Of a DNA stretch of 64,000 nt, positions 23,501 to 35,744 are shown piece after piece; the stretch's first letter is position 1, and each line of letters opens with the position of its first letter. A model generated the notes under the pieces. That model worked only from the letters and a program-made list of their open reading frames with translations. It did no database searches and had not been told where the DNA came from. A program made the translations under genes and the position numbers. Origin of the DNA: Dastarcus helophoroides (Eukaryota > Arthropoda > Insecta > Coleoptera > Bothrideridae). Location of the stretch: positions 18,579,555 through 18,643,554 of the forward strand of contig CM053332.1 of the NCBI GenBank assembly GCA_028583605.1, read 5' to 3'.

Positions 23501-26300
23501 TTTAACTTTCTGTAGAAAATTGTAAATTTTTTGTCGAAGTTTCGAGCTTTTCTTAAAATTTAGACTTTGTCCTTGAAATGTTTCCTAAGATTTGAGTTTT
23601 TCCTTCTTTTCTGAAAGACTTTGTCTTTTTTAAATTTCAACATTTTTTTCTAAGCTTCCAGTTTATTTCTCTTTTTGAAATGTTGCAATTTTTCAAAAAT
23701 TCAAAATTGTCTACCGATTTCAGGTTTTTAAATTTGTTTTGGGTTTCAATCTATTGTCGAAATTCGACATTTTTTTCTAAAATTTTCCCTTTTTGGAGAA
23801 CTTTCGATAAATCTATTTTTTCATAGTTTTTCCTTTTTTTTCAATTAGGCAAATCATTTTTTTTATCTCTTCATTCTTACCAATTTTTTTTCAAAATCTC
23901 TTCCTTTTTCTCAAAATTTGGCTTTTTCTGGGAAATTTTGACTTGTTTTTTTGAAATCTCTTCTTTTTTCTCAAAATTCGCCGTTTTCTGGAAAATTTTG
24001 ATCTTTTTTAAAATTAAACACTTGTCGAAATTTTTTGAAATTTTCTTTCGAAATCATTTTACAAATTTTCTCAAAATTCGAATATATCTAAATATTTGGA
24101 TTTTTTTAAATCCTCTTGCTTTCGAAATTTCAAATTTATTCTCAAAATTTAACTTTCTCTGGAAAATTGTACATTTTTTGTCGAAGTTTCGAGCTTTTCT
24201 TAAAATTCAGACTTTGTCTTTGGAATGTTTCCTAAAATTTGAGTTTTTCCTTCTTCTTTGAAAGACCTCAACTTTTTTTAAACTTCAACATTTTTTTCTA
24301 AGTTTACAGTTTACTTCTCTTTTTAAAATTTTGCAATTTTCCAAAAAAATTAAAATTGTCTACAGATTTCAGGTTTTTAAATTTGCTTTGGGTTTCAATC
24401 TATTGTCGAAATTCGACATTTGTTTCAAAATTTTGCCTTTTTGAGAACTTTCGATAAATCTATTTTTTTCGTAGTTACTTCCTTTTTGCCAATAAGGCAA
24501 ATTATTTTTTTTATCCCTTCATTCTTACCAGTTTTTTTCGATATCTCTTCCTTTTTCTCAAAACTTGGCTTTTTCTGGAAAATTTTGACTTGTTTTTTTT
24601 TAAATCTCTTGTTTTTTCTCAAAATTCGCCGTTTTCTGAAAAATTTTGATCTTTTTTAAAATTAAACACTTCTCGAAATTTTCTGAAATTTTTTTCGAAA
24701 TCAATTTACAAATTTTCTCAAAATTCGAATTTATCTAAAAATTTGGATTTTTGAAAATCCTCTTGTTTTCGAAATTTCAAATTTATTCTCCAAATTTAAC
24801 TTTCTCTGGAAAATTGTAAATTTTTTATCGAAGCTTCGAGCTTTAATTAAAATTTAGACTTTGTCTGTGGAATGTTTCCTAAAATTTGAGTTTTTCCTTC
24901 TTCGTTGAAAGACCTAAACTTTTTTTAAATTTCAAAATTTTTTTCTAAGTTTACAGTTTATTTCTCTTTTTGAAATTTTGCAATTTTTCAAAATTGAAAA
25001 TTGTCTACAGAATTCAGGTTTTTAAATTTGTTTTGGGTTTCAATCTATTGTCGAAATTCGACATTTTTTTTTATAAAATTTTGCCTTTTTTGAGAACTTT
25101 CAATAAATCTGATTTTTTCGTAGTTTCTGCCTTTTTTCCAATTGGGCAAATAATTTTTTTTACCTCTTTATTCTTAGCAATTTTTTTTCGAAATCTCTTC
25201 CTTTTTCTCAAAATTTGGCTTTTTCTGGGAAATTTTGACTTGTTTTTTTGAAATCTCGTCTTTTTTCTTAAAATTCGCCTTTTTCTGGAAAATTTTGATC
25301 TTTTTTTAAAATTAAGCACTTCTCGAAATTTTTTGAAATTTTCTTTCGAAATCATTTTACAAATTTTCTCAAAATTCGAATTTATCTAAAAATTTGGATT
25401 TTTTTAAATCCTCTTGCTTTCGAAATTTTAAATTTATTCTTAAAATTTAACTTTCTCTGGAAAATTGTAAATTTTTTATTAAAGTTTCGAGCTTTTCTTA
25501 AAATTTAGACTTTGTCCTTGAAATGTTTCCTAAGATTTGAGTTTTTTCTTTTTTTCTGAAAGACTTTGTCTTTTTAAAATTTTAACATTTTTTTCTAAGC
25601 TTCCAGTTTATTTCTCTTTTTGAAATGTTGCAATTTTTCAAAAAATTCAAAATTGTCTACCGATTTCAGATTTTTAAATTTGCTTTGGGTTTCAATCTAT
25701 TGTCGAAATTCGACATTTTTTTCTAAAATTTTGCCTTTCTGGGAACTTTCGATAAATCTAATTTTTTCGTAGTTTCTCCCTTTTTTTCAATTAGGCAAAT
25801 CATTTTTTTATCTCTTCATTTTTACCAATTTTTTTCGAAATCTCTTCTTTTTTCTCAAAATTTGGCTTTTTCTGGGAAAGTTTGATTTTTTTGTTAAAGG
25901 TTATCACTTCTCAAAATTTTCTTGGAATTTTCTTTCAAAAATATTTTACCAATTTTCTCAAAATTAGAATTAATCTGAAAGTGTGGAGCTTTCTTTTAAT
26001 TCGTCTTGTTCTCGAAGTTGCAAATTTATTCTGAAAATTTAGCTTCCTCTGAAAAATTGCAATTTTTTATCGAAATTTCGAGATGTTATTAACTTTTTCC
26101 ATGAAATTCTTTCTAAAATTAGACTTTTTTCTTCTTCACTGAAAAACTTAGACTTATTTAAAGATCAAGAATTTTCTTTAAGGTTCCAGTTAATTTTTGC
26201 AATTTCTCGTTTCGAAATTTTACTATATTTCAAAAAAATCAAATTTGTCTAAAAATTTCATTGTCCTGAGTTTCAATCTATTATCGAACTTCTACGTTTT
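20600..26300 (+). repeat. Tandem array, about 640-655-bp unit, 8-9 copies, inside the 8.4-kb element
   Basis: CAATCTATTGTCGAAATTCG recurs near 21,811, 22,451, 23,107, 23,747, 24,400, 25,043 and 25,695, with diverged copies near 20,712, 21,261 and 26,277. Other landmarks are CAAATTTATTCTCAAAATTT and CTTTCGATAAATCTA. Poly-Phe/Lys frames of 60-140 codons on both strands come from the array and are not genes. Confidence 0.93.
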
Positions 26301-26349
26301 TTTTTCCTAAGATTTTACCTTTTATTGAGAACTTTTGATAAATTCATAT

Positions 26350-26600
26350 TTTTTGAAATCTCTTCCTTCTTCTCAATTTTTTCGAAATCTCTTCCATTTT
26401 CTCAATTTTTTCGAAGTGGCTTTCGTTTTCTCAATTCTTTCGAAATCTCTTCCATTTTCTCAATTTTTTCGAAGTGGCTTTCGTTTTCTCAATTCTTTCG
26501 AAGTCGCTTTCTTTTTCTCAATTTTTCAAAGTCGCTTGCTTTTCATCAATTTTTTCGAAGTCGCTTTCTTTCTCTCAATTTTTTCGAAATCTCTTTTTTT
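26350..26600 (+). repeat. Short minisatellite of CTCAATTTTTTCGAA words
   Basis: About ten reiterations of TTTTCTCAATTTTTTCGAA followed by ATCTCTTCC or GTGGCTTTCG, period about 27-30 bp. It is the end of the large array. Confidence 0.8.
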
Positions 26601-27096
26601 CAAATTTGGTCTCTTCTGGAAATTTCAGCTGTTATTTCGAACTTTGATATTTGCCGTTTCTGTAAATTTAGATTTTTTTTCTCACGAAAAGTAATTCGCG
26701 AAATCTCAAGGCTGTCGAAAAAGTTACAAATAAAAAAATAACAATCATAAAAAAAATATTTTTTAGAAATTTCGACTCCCCAAGTTGATCTTTTATAAAT
26801 TTGTAATTTCATGTGTTTTTTTCAAAATGTTAATATAAATCAATCAAAAATTTCGAAAAAATACTTCTTGAAATTATAACTTTTTGGTTAAAATTTAAGT
26901 AAAACCTAAAAATTCCTAGAAAGGTATTTTTGAAAATTTCGACTTCTGTAGGTCACTTGTTTAATGAGTGTCTGCGTGTCTGTCCACCCTAGCTTTTAAT
27001 TATTTATTTTTTTAGGGAAATTAAAGAGCCGCAATTTTCTTTTAAAAGAGCCGCATGTGTCTCTCGAGCCGCGGTTTGCCAACCCCTGATCTAACC

Positions 27097-27569
27097 GAAT
27101 TAATAGACTAACAATTTTTCTGGCAGCATTTAAAAATAACGAAAATGATCCCTCGCGTGCTGTCTGGTAAATTGCATGATAAATTTTAATGACAGTTAAA
27201 TGGCACAGCTCGCTAAACATTATATCTGCGGACGGAATTTATATTTTTATGGAAGGAATTCGGGCAAGGCGAAACCTATTTTAGGAGAGTTCATGTTGTT
27301 TCGGGAAAACGCGCTTTCGAGGCTCCCTAGCTTTGGAAGATTATTCCGGGTCGGATTTGAGACGGCTGAGAAATTAGAGATCGAAGGGGTGCCATGCACC
27401 GCATTTCGAACTAGTCGGAAACAAAGAGCGAATTTGTTGTAATCTAGAGAAAAACCGAGGGATAGGTTTAGGGGTTTACCTAAAGGGATTGGAAATGTAA
27501 AACGTATTGACGATACGTTTCCGTATATATTAGGTTTTGCCAACACAACGGATAAAGTGTATCAATGTT
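27097..27569. other. Low-copy DNA, no recognised gene
   Basis: Higher GC than its surroundings. Overlapping open frames of 80 codons (plus, 27,200-27,442) and 99 codons (minus, 27,247-27,546) have no domain I recognise. CAACGGATAAAGTGTATCAA near 27,547 matches, inverted, the unit near 51,030, so its right part belongs to the hammerhead repeat family. Confidence 0.4.
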
Positions 27570-27955
27570 ACTAATGCACAGACCAATAGGTTTGAACATT
27601 TATTAGATTCGAAGTGTGGAAACCAAATACCGGTTTCGATCTTGTTAGATCTCGTCAGTTTGGTATATCCAACTCGAATGCTAACAAATGTTTCGACAGG
27701 TAAGTACTAAAACATTCACAGACGTCAAGCGAGTGACTCTTAGTACTAGCACCTATTGGTCCATAGAGAAACTATGGCCATCGCCAACGATGTCGTATGC
27801 AAGTAGAATGCAACGTAGACTACAAATTCATGCAGCCCTCCAGGCGGCGTGTATAGTGAATCATAGGTAGCTGAACTACCAACAGTTGAAACACTGCCAC
27901 CTAGCGAAGCGGTTGCCCTCTAGGAAAGTTCCCAGAAGACAAGGATTCTAATGCA
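27570..27955 (-). mobile_element. Hammerhead-bearing repeat unit (HHR unit), full copy of about 386 bp
   Basis: From CTAATGCACAGACCAATAGG through the hammerhead to GAAACACTGCCACCTAGCGA and AGACAAGGATTCTAATGCAC; the same words start and end the unit, as in a circularly permuted tandem. Related copies are at 42,526-43,640 and 50,578-51,260. No coding frame. The size and the ribozyme fit the non-coding metazoan retrozymes thought to be mobilised by Penelope-like elements (inference). Confidence 0.8.
27606..27680 (-). ncRNA. Hammerhead ribozyme, type I, intact core
   Basis: On the minus strand: stem I strand ACCAAA, core CTGACGA, stem II GATCT-AACA-AGATC, core GAAA, minimal stem III ACC/GGT, cleavage triplet GTA, stem I return strand TTTGGT pairing fully with ACCAAA. 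An outer stem I helix is formed by TTGGA and TCCA(C/A). All invariant core bases are present. Stem III has no loop in a monomer (ACCGGT is self-complementary), the minimal form known in Penelope-like elements, which may act as a dimer. Predicted cut between 27,628 and 27,627. Confidence 0.87.
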
Positions 27956-28026
27956 CCTATGATTCACTATACACGCCTGGAGGGCTGCATGAATTTGTAG
28001 TCTAGGTTGCATTCTACTTGCATATT
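27953..28026 (+). repeat. Inverted fragment of the HHR unit
   Basis: CTATGATTCACTATACACGC to GTTGCATTCTACTTGCATA is the reverse complement of 27,795-27,872, giving a head-to-head junction. The same arrangement occurs at 50,590-50,805. Confidence 0.85.
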
Positions 28027-28609
28027 TATTAATGTTAGTTCAATTTTGCGCGTGGCTCATAAAAAGCATAACAATTTTCTTAATATATTTCCCAATAGTA
28101 CATAAACTATGGATATTTTTTGACCCTCAGTATTGAGTGCAGTGGAGGCTGGTACAAGGAGGGCAATGGGGTACAGTCCTCCTAATAAATTTTCTCTAAC
28201 ATCTAACAGATGGATTTTTCATATACTTATACTTAGCGTGTATGTAACTTTTCCGATATGTTCAATAATTAGTACTATTTACTATCAAACGTATCAGTAA
28301 TTATTACTCCCTCAAATCAAGAGTCTAATTTAAAAGTTGTCACCTAGCCACCGAATATCTCCCATATAACTCTGCAACGAAGATATTTAAGTGGGGGCTA
28401 TTGCAAGTCAGTGAGGCAATCTGCCGCTTGTCGTGCATTCTCGACAGTCTAAAGCGTATAACGGCATCCCCTATTTTCTCGGTTTTTGTGACATTGCAGC
28501 TATGAACTTCACCAGTAACATAATCGAAATAATATAAAATAAGACACTGACTCGTCACATTGGGATATACTTAAAAAAACGTAGGTCCTTCCGGAGATTT
28601 ACTGACAAA
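28027..28609. other. Gene-free DNA with a possible hAT-type end
   Basis: CAGTGGAGGCTGGTACAAGG at 28,140 resembles a hAT terminal repeat but no partner end was found. No supported gene. Confidence 0.4.
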
Positions 28610-31600
28610 TAGAGTCTGAAAGCGGTGACAGTAAAAATTTAAGTTTTGGTGCCGTAAATGGCAAATAAAATAGGCGAAAATGGCAATAAAAACGTATAAA
28701 ATGGCATTTATAAATTTTTATTATTATTATTTTTATATGTATATGGAAAAAGACCATTCTCTCATGGCAATGTTGTACCAGATTGATGTCACTTTTCCCC
28801 CACCTAGCCTTTGCAGTTAACTGAAAATACATATTCAACCAGAAGAGGAGTTTATCCAGAAATTTTCATTTTTATATTTCAAAATTCGTTTTTTTCTCGA
28901 GGTTTTAAGTTTTTCCAAGAAATATTTTTTTTTAAATTTCGAATATATTTTTGGAATTCGATTTTTTTCCTTAAAATCTGATTTTCTCAAAGTGCCGAAT
29001 TTTTATTTCAAAATTCGTCGTTTTTTCTTCGAAATCTCGTTGTTTCTCAGAATTCAGATTTTTCGGAAAATTTTAAGTGTTTTTAAAATACGAGTTTCCT
29101 CAGATTTCTTAATTTTTTTTTTTCAATTTGGTCGATCATTTGATAAAACAGTAAAAATCTTTAAAAAATATTTATTTACAGATTGTGGGCTTTGGAAATA
29201 TATCGCATTTTTATAAAAAATATAACCTGAGAGAAAAGTATCTTTCAAAAAATTTAAACCTTATTATCAAATTTGGTTTTCTCTGCGAAATTTTCATTCT
29301 GTTTTAAAATGGCAAAGTTTCCTCCAAATTCACCTTTTTCTTGAAAGGATAACTTTTGTAAAAATTCGTCTTTTTTTCCAAAATTATGATTCTATTGACA
29401 AAATTCGACTTTTTTCAAATTAAAATTTCAATTTCTCACAATCTCGACTTTTCTCTCAAAAATTCGATCTTTTTCTCGATTATTTTCCTATGTCGGGCTT
29501 TTTCTGTGTGTTTCGATATTTTTAGAATCTATCTTTCCGGAATATTTTCAACTAATTCCTTAATTTTTGCCTTCAATTTTGACATGTTTTTCGAAATTTA
29601 AACTTCTTTTATAAAAGTCGTTTTTTTATTTCAGATGTATTCCTAAAACTTGTCGTCTTTTTTTCTCAAAATTTTGATTTTTTATCTTCAAATTCGTCAG
29701 TTCTTATTAAATTTTTGCCATTTCTCAAATTTGTTTTTTTTTTTGTGAAAATTTCGACCGTTTTCACAATTCTAATTTCTGCAACTTTCGCCTTATTAAC
29801 CAAAATGTGATTTTTTTTAAACTTGGTCGATATTTTGATAAAAATATTGACCAAATTTGATAAAAAATATCGACCAAATTGAAGAAAAATATTGATGGAA
29901 GTTCTGTAAAAAGGTAAAAATTACTTTTTTTGAAAGTTCAAATTTATTCTCAAATTTTCTTTAAATCAGACTTTCTCTGAAAAATTTCAATTCTATTTTG
30001 AAAGTAAGGCCTTTTTCATCAAGAGTCGTCCTTTCCCAAATTTAGAGTTTTTTTTAATTATTGGTCATTTATTTTCAAATTTTAACTTTATTCGCAAAAT
30101 TTGACTTCTTTGTGGTAAAATTTGACTTTCTGAGAAAAATTTTGGATTTGTTTTCAATTTTAGATATTTTCCTTGTAATTTCGAGCTATCCTCAAAATGT
30201 TGATTTTTTTTCGAAATTCTGTTGCATTTGACTTTTAGAACCTGACTTATTAAAAATTTTCGGTATTTTTTTTCTACCTTTTTTGTGAAATTTTGATTTT
30301 TATCTCTTTTCAGATTGAGAAACCTCAGTATTTCCGTGAAATTCATCTTTTTCTGGAGTTTTTTTTAATTTTAGGTATTTTCCTTATAATGTCGAGCTTT
30401 TCCTCGAAATGTTGATTTTTTTTTCGAAATTCTATTGTATTTCTTAACACTGGGCTTTTCAAACCTGACTTCTCAAAATGTTGAATTTTTCCCTTAGATT
30501 CATTTTATTCCAAAATTTCTTTCTTTTTCTATATTCGTCGTTTTCGAAATTGTGATTTCATTTAGATTTTTTTTTGAAAAATCTGATTTTCTAATAATGT
30601 TCAATTTTAGTTAAAGTTCATTGTTTTTATTTTCGAATTATTTTTTTTCTGAAAACTTCGGTTTTTTTATTAGATCTATCCTCAAATTTAAACTTACTTA
30701 TCAAAATTTGTCTGTTTGTCAAAATTTTGCGAACAATATTTGTTTGAGAACTTTCATATTTTTCAAAAATAAATTTTTCTGAAAAGATAAATATTGCAAG
30801 CAATTTTATTTACTCTTGAATAATTTCTCAAAAAAATTGACAAATGCAAATTTGTTTTTTTGTGATAATTTCGACCTTTTTCACAATTCTAATATCTACA
30901 ACTTTCGCCTTATTAACCAAGATGTGATTTTTTTGAATTTGGTCAATATTTTGACAAAAAGACAAAGATTTGGAGAAAAATATTGATTGGGAGATTTTGA
31001 AAAATATTTTTTAAAAGTTCTATGAAAAGACAAAAATTGCTTTGTTTTGAAAAGTTTAAATTTATTCTTAAAATTTCTTAAAATCAGACTTTCTCTGAAA
31101 AATGTCAATTCTATTTTGAAAATAACGACTTTTTCATCAAAAGTGGTCATTTCCCAAATTTAGAGTTTTTTTAAAATTAATTAATTTAATTTAATTTAAT
31201 TAATTTTTAATAGTTGGTGTGTTTTGAATTTATTTGCAAAATTCGATATCTTTGTGGTGAAATTTGACTTTTCAAGAAAAATTCTGGATTTCTTTTCAGT
31301 TTTAGGTATTTTTCTTATAATGTCGAGCTTTTTCTCAAAATCTTGCTTTTTTTTCGAAATTCTGTGGTATTTTTTAACACTGGATATTTAAGACCTAACT
31401 TTTTTTCGTTTTTTTTTGCATTTTTCGTGAAATTTTTATTTTTATTTCTTTCCAGATTTACATCGGTATTTCCTTAAAACTCGTCTTTTTCTTGAAATAT
31501 TGAATTTTTCCCTTAGATTTATTTTATCCCTAGATTCCACTCTTTCTCTATATTCGGACTTCTTGTCCATTTTAGATATTTTTCTTATAATGTTAAGCTC

Positions 31601-34303
31601 TTCCCCGATATGTTGATTTTTTTTTCTAATCGTGTTGTACTTCTTTTGGGCTTTTAGAACCTGACTTTTTGGAAATTTTTGGTAATTTTTTTACCTTTTT
31701 AGTGAAACTTTGATTTTTATCTCTTTTCAAATTGAGAAACCTCAGTATTTTCTTAAAATTCATCTTTTTCTTAAAATTTTGAATTTTTCCCTTGATTTAT
31801 TTTATCCAAAAGTCCTTTCTTTCTCTAAATTCGTCGTTTTCGAAACTGTGATTTTTTTAGATTTTTCTTTGAAAAATCTGATTTTATAATAATGTTCAAT
31901 TTTAGTTATAGTTCATTGTTTTTATTTTCGAATTATCTTTTTTCTGAAAACTTCGGTTTTTTTATTAGATCTATCCTCAAATTTAAACTTATTCTGATTT
32001 TCTAAAAATGTTCAATTTTTGTCTCAAAATTAGTTGTTTTTATTTTCGAATTATCTTTTTTCCGAAAACTTTGATTTTTTTAACAGAACATTCCCCAAAT
32101 TTCAACCAACTTATCAAAATTTGTCTGTTTGTCAAAATTTTGCAAACAATATTTGTTTGAGAACTTTCATATTTTTCAAAAATGAATTTTGCTAAAAAGA
32201 TAAACATTGTAAGCAATGTTATTTACTTTTAAGTAATTTCTCAATAACATTGACAAATGCAAATATTCATTTATTTGAAAATGTTGTTCAAAATTTTGTT
32301 TATTTTTTTTTTAAATGCGTCTTTTTTCGACGTAAATCGACTTTTTTTTAATAACTTTCAATAATTTTTTCTGGAAAAGGTAACCTTTTTTCTAAGTTTT
32401 ATCATTTTCTTTGATTTCTTCTCAAAATTTAGTTATATTTTCAATATTGGGCATTTTCTGAAGGTTCAAACTTTTTTCGAATTTGACTTACCAGAAATTT
32501 GTATTGATTTCATGAGATTCAAATTTTTACTACAATTTCCATTCTTCATGGTACAATTTCCATATTAAGTTTTTTCTCGAACTATCTTCTCGTAAAATAA
32601 ATCTTTTTCCCAAAATTCGCCTTTTTCTAAAAAAAGCGTATTTCTATAAATTTTGACTTTATTCTCAAAATTATACTTTTTCGACTTTTCTTTTAAAATT
32701 CGATCTTTTTCAAAATTCCGCCATTTTCCTTTTTGTAGGTTTTTTTTCTGAAAAGTTTGACCTTTCTAAATTTGACTTCTTTGTAGAAATTTCAGCTCGT
32801 GTATCAAGATTCGCATTATTTTAGAGATTTCAAATTGTAATTTCAAAATTTATTTAAATTTCGATTTTTTTCCGAGAAGGAATATTGTATGAAATTACAA
32901 CTTCTTTTTCAAAATTCAACTTCTCCTAGAACTTGCAACTTTTCTTCACAAAAGTGACTTTTAGTAATTTTGACTTTTCGAATTTTTTGAGGTTTTTCGA
33001 TCTTTCCGAAATATTATTATACTGCCTTAGTTTCAATTTGATTTTTAAATTTTTTTTCCCCAAAACCGGTTTTCTTATTGGAAATGCGACCCTTTTTTTT
33101 TAAATTTTGACTGTATTTTTCAAAAATCGTTTATTTTTTCAAATTATTTTCATTAGTATTTAGCTTTCTCTGAAATTTTTTTTGAAATTTGACTTTTGGG
33201 GGTTCTGGCTTGGTTTGCATAATTCGTCTAATTTTCAAATTGTTGACTTGTACTTCAAAATTATATTTATGAAAATTAGATCTTTTTCTCTAAACAACAC
33301 CTTAAAATTCGTTTATTTTACCAAAATTGTATCAAAATTTTAATATAAAGCTAACACTTCGTCTAATTTTTAAAATTTTGACTTTTACTTCAAAATTATA
33401 TTAATGGAAATTATATCATTTTTTCTAAATAACACCTTAAAATTCGTTTATTTTACCAGAATTGTATTAAAATTTTAATATAAAATTAACAATTCCAACA
33501 AATATTTCTTGTAAATTTCAAGATTGTCAAAATTTGAATAAGGTAAAAATTCTGATCTTTTGAAATTTGCTTTCTCTTTCAAATGCTCAAAATTATACTA
33601 TTTCGAATTTTCTTCCAAAATTCGATCTTTTTTAAAATTTCGCCATTTTTCTTTTTGTAGGTTTTTTTTCTGAAAAGTTTGACCTTTTTAAATTTGACTT
33701 CTTTGTAGAAATTTCAGCTCGTGTATTTCAAGATTGTCAAAATTTGAATGAGGTAAAAATTCTGATCTTTGGAAATTTGCTTTCTTTTTCAAGTGCTGTC
33801 TTTTTCACAAAATTCGACTATTGGAAATTTTGAATTTTTGTTTTTAAAATATAGATTTTTTTTTAAATATTCGGAAAGTTTTGATTTCTATTTTTAAATC
33901 GATTTTTTAACGATTAGGTAATTTTTGAAATTTCTATCCCCAGTTCATGTAATTAAAATATAATGTAGCTTACGTTTACAAATACTCAACCGAAAGATTT
34001 TTTACAAATTATGACTTTTTTCTTCATGGATTTTTCAAGATAATTAATGCTTCCACCTGAAGCAAATTCTGCCTATGCCATGGTTAATGGATCAGATATT
34101 AAACACTCATTAATCAAATAAAGATAAATTATGAGAATTATAATTATTATAAAATTTGAATTGATGCAATTTAAATCTTTTTTTATGTCTTTCCTTTTCT
34201 AAATATAAGGCAAATAAATGGCAATAACACCAAAAATGGCAAAATAACCCCAAAATTGTCAAAAATGGCACCAAATGGCAAATGGCATAACTTCCGGGCT
34301 CTA
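28610..34303. mobile_element. Second large hAT-like element (5,694 bp), degenerate 8-bp TSD
   Basis: Left end TAGAGTCTGAAAGCGGT; right end inverted TAGAGCCCGGAAGTTAT. Subterminal regions rich in ATGGCAAATAAA words are also inverted (28,645-28,700 and 34,205-34,290). Flanks CTGACAAA (28,602-28,609) and CGGATAAA (34,304-34,311) match at 6 of 8 positions, consistent with an old hAT-type duplication. The interior is T-rich tandem repeat with internal duplications (29,740-30,130 like 30,860-31,230; 30,355-30,720 like 31,560-32,150). No transposase. An inverted truncated copy lies at 43,636-47,942. Confidence 0.75.
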
Positions 34304-35744
34304 CGGATAAAACAAGTAGAAAACAATTCAAAAACTAATAAAACCGTGTTAAGAAAGTTCAACAAAAGGCAAAATTGCTCCAAAGTATTTCACTGTTAAA
34401 TCCAAGGGATTTGGAGTGGTTTTGATTTCTGTTGAATATATTATAATTGTGGCTTAGCTGAGAGTTAACTTTTCCACTTAGGGGTTTTGGCAATGGTTGA
34501 CAAGGTTTTGGCTTGAAAATCAACCATTTTTTAGCACATAAGGTTAAATAAACTGCCTCAACATGCCATGCATAGATGATATTCTACGCAGCAGATTGTG
34601 ACTCGCCAACATTATTTAATTGTTATCGGTGGCACCTTTTGTGATTAATTATGTTTATCTGCTTCATTTAAATATAAAATTTGTGTTATAATTTATTTAA
34701 ACAACAACGAACGACCCAATAATCCACGATTACGTAAATAATACCTATATAGAATTTCGTTTTCCCACACCTATTATTTAGCGGTTTTGTTGCAGCGATA
34801 CTAAATGATCATTTATGCAAATTATTCAAATATATTATGGCCGAACAAGCTCCCTTGAAGCGCTCGATAACAGAGCCCCTGTTAAACATTAATGACGTGT
34901 CAACTCCAGTCCTGAATTCAACGTTGAGAGTTAACTTCCGCCAGGAGAAAAGAAAATAAATATTTATTGTGTAGAGGAGTCGTCTTTATATTTACTGCCT
35001 TTTTGTTCTGCTGTGTCGGCAATAAAGCGAAAAATGTTACTGCGTTACTCCGATAATGGCCCATATATTTTAGTCGAGCCAGCGAGAAGACACTTCAAAT
35101 TTACATTAAAAAATAGATTTACAGCTTGTTGTACATTGGATTTATTTGCGAAGGCTGGAAGACAATAAAAGATGGTATTCTTGGTTCTTTTGTTAATGGG
35201 GCAATGATATATTTGACACCGAAATGTTTCGTCCATTCACACTTATTAAGAGAACTTTTGTTATGTTTTGTAACTAAAAAAATACAAACTGATCATTCTC
35301 AACTTAACAAACTGTTTTTGCAGTAAACTGTTGGTAACTTTGGATAATTGGAAAATTTAATTGACTTTAGTCAAATAAATTTTTCTTTCCCCATTCTAAA
35401 ACCGTCTCGAGATCCCAAAAATTCATCTGTATCTGTTGTTACCTTAGCCTATTTGAAGCAGCGACGGTTTGTCGAAAAAAAAGGATGACCCCAGGCTATT
35501 ATCATCTGCTTGGTTATATATCGGATTAGAAGTTGAAGCTAAGAGATTGCTTATGTGTAAGAGAAGCAAAGGAGGCAACAGAACAGACCCCTAAGGCACC
35601 ATTGTTAATCGAAAATGTCATCAACGATGATCCAAAGGAATCTTTCATTAAGCAAACTGCATATCAAATGACAGACTCAGTGGAAGTCCACAATCTGAGA
35701 GAACAAATCAAATTTCTGAAAATTGATCGAAATTTCAAATAAAA
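34304..35744. other. Low-copy DNA, no recognised gene
   Basis: Less repetitive than its neighbours. Open frames of 60-70 codons at 35,045-35,326 (both strands) and 35,533-35,742 have no recognisable domain. The last has a mixed composition with many charged residues but begins without ATG, and I cannot support it as an exon. Confidence 0.4.

Larger units (their letters stand above)
18674..27088. mobile_element. Giant non-autonomous hAT-like element (8,415 bp) with perfect 8-bp TSD
   Basis: Left end CAGGGGTCGGCAAAC at 18,674 and right end inverted CAGGGGTTGGCAAAC at 27,088 (14 of 15). Flanks are ATCTAACC at 18,666-18,673 and ATCTAACC at 27,089-27,096, a perfect 8-bp duplication typical of hAT. 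Subterminal AAGAGCC words occur at both ends. The interior has no transposase or other credible coding sequence; it is T-rich tandem repeat. A second right end of the same family is at 59,050. Function: cargo mobilised in trans by a hAT transposase encoded elsewhere (inference). Confidence 0.92.

Noticed and set aside
20600..26800. Many Phe/Lys/Ser-rich frames of 60-140 codons on both strands, some near-identical
   Set aside because: They recur at the period of the 645-bp array and exist in several frames at once, so they reflect the repeat.
18674..27088. CRISPR-like reading of the regular repeats
   Set aside because: Units are hundreds of bases long with no short constant repeat and unique spacer pattern, and the DNA is clearly eukaryotic.
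27200..27546. Overlapping 80- and 99-codon frames on opposite strands
   Set aside because: Neither has a recognisable domain, and the right part belongs to the hammerhead repeat family.
35533..35742. 69-codon frame with mixed composition as a host exon
   Set aside because: No ATG, no clear acceptor or donor pair and no recognisable domain; kept only as an unassigned frame.
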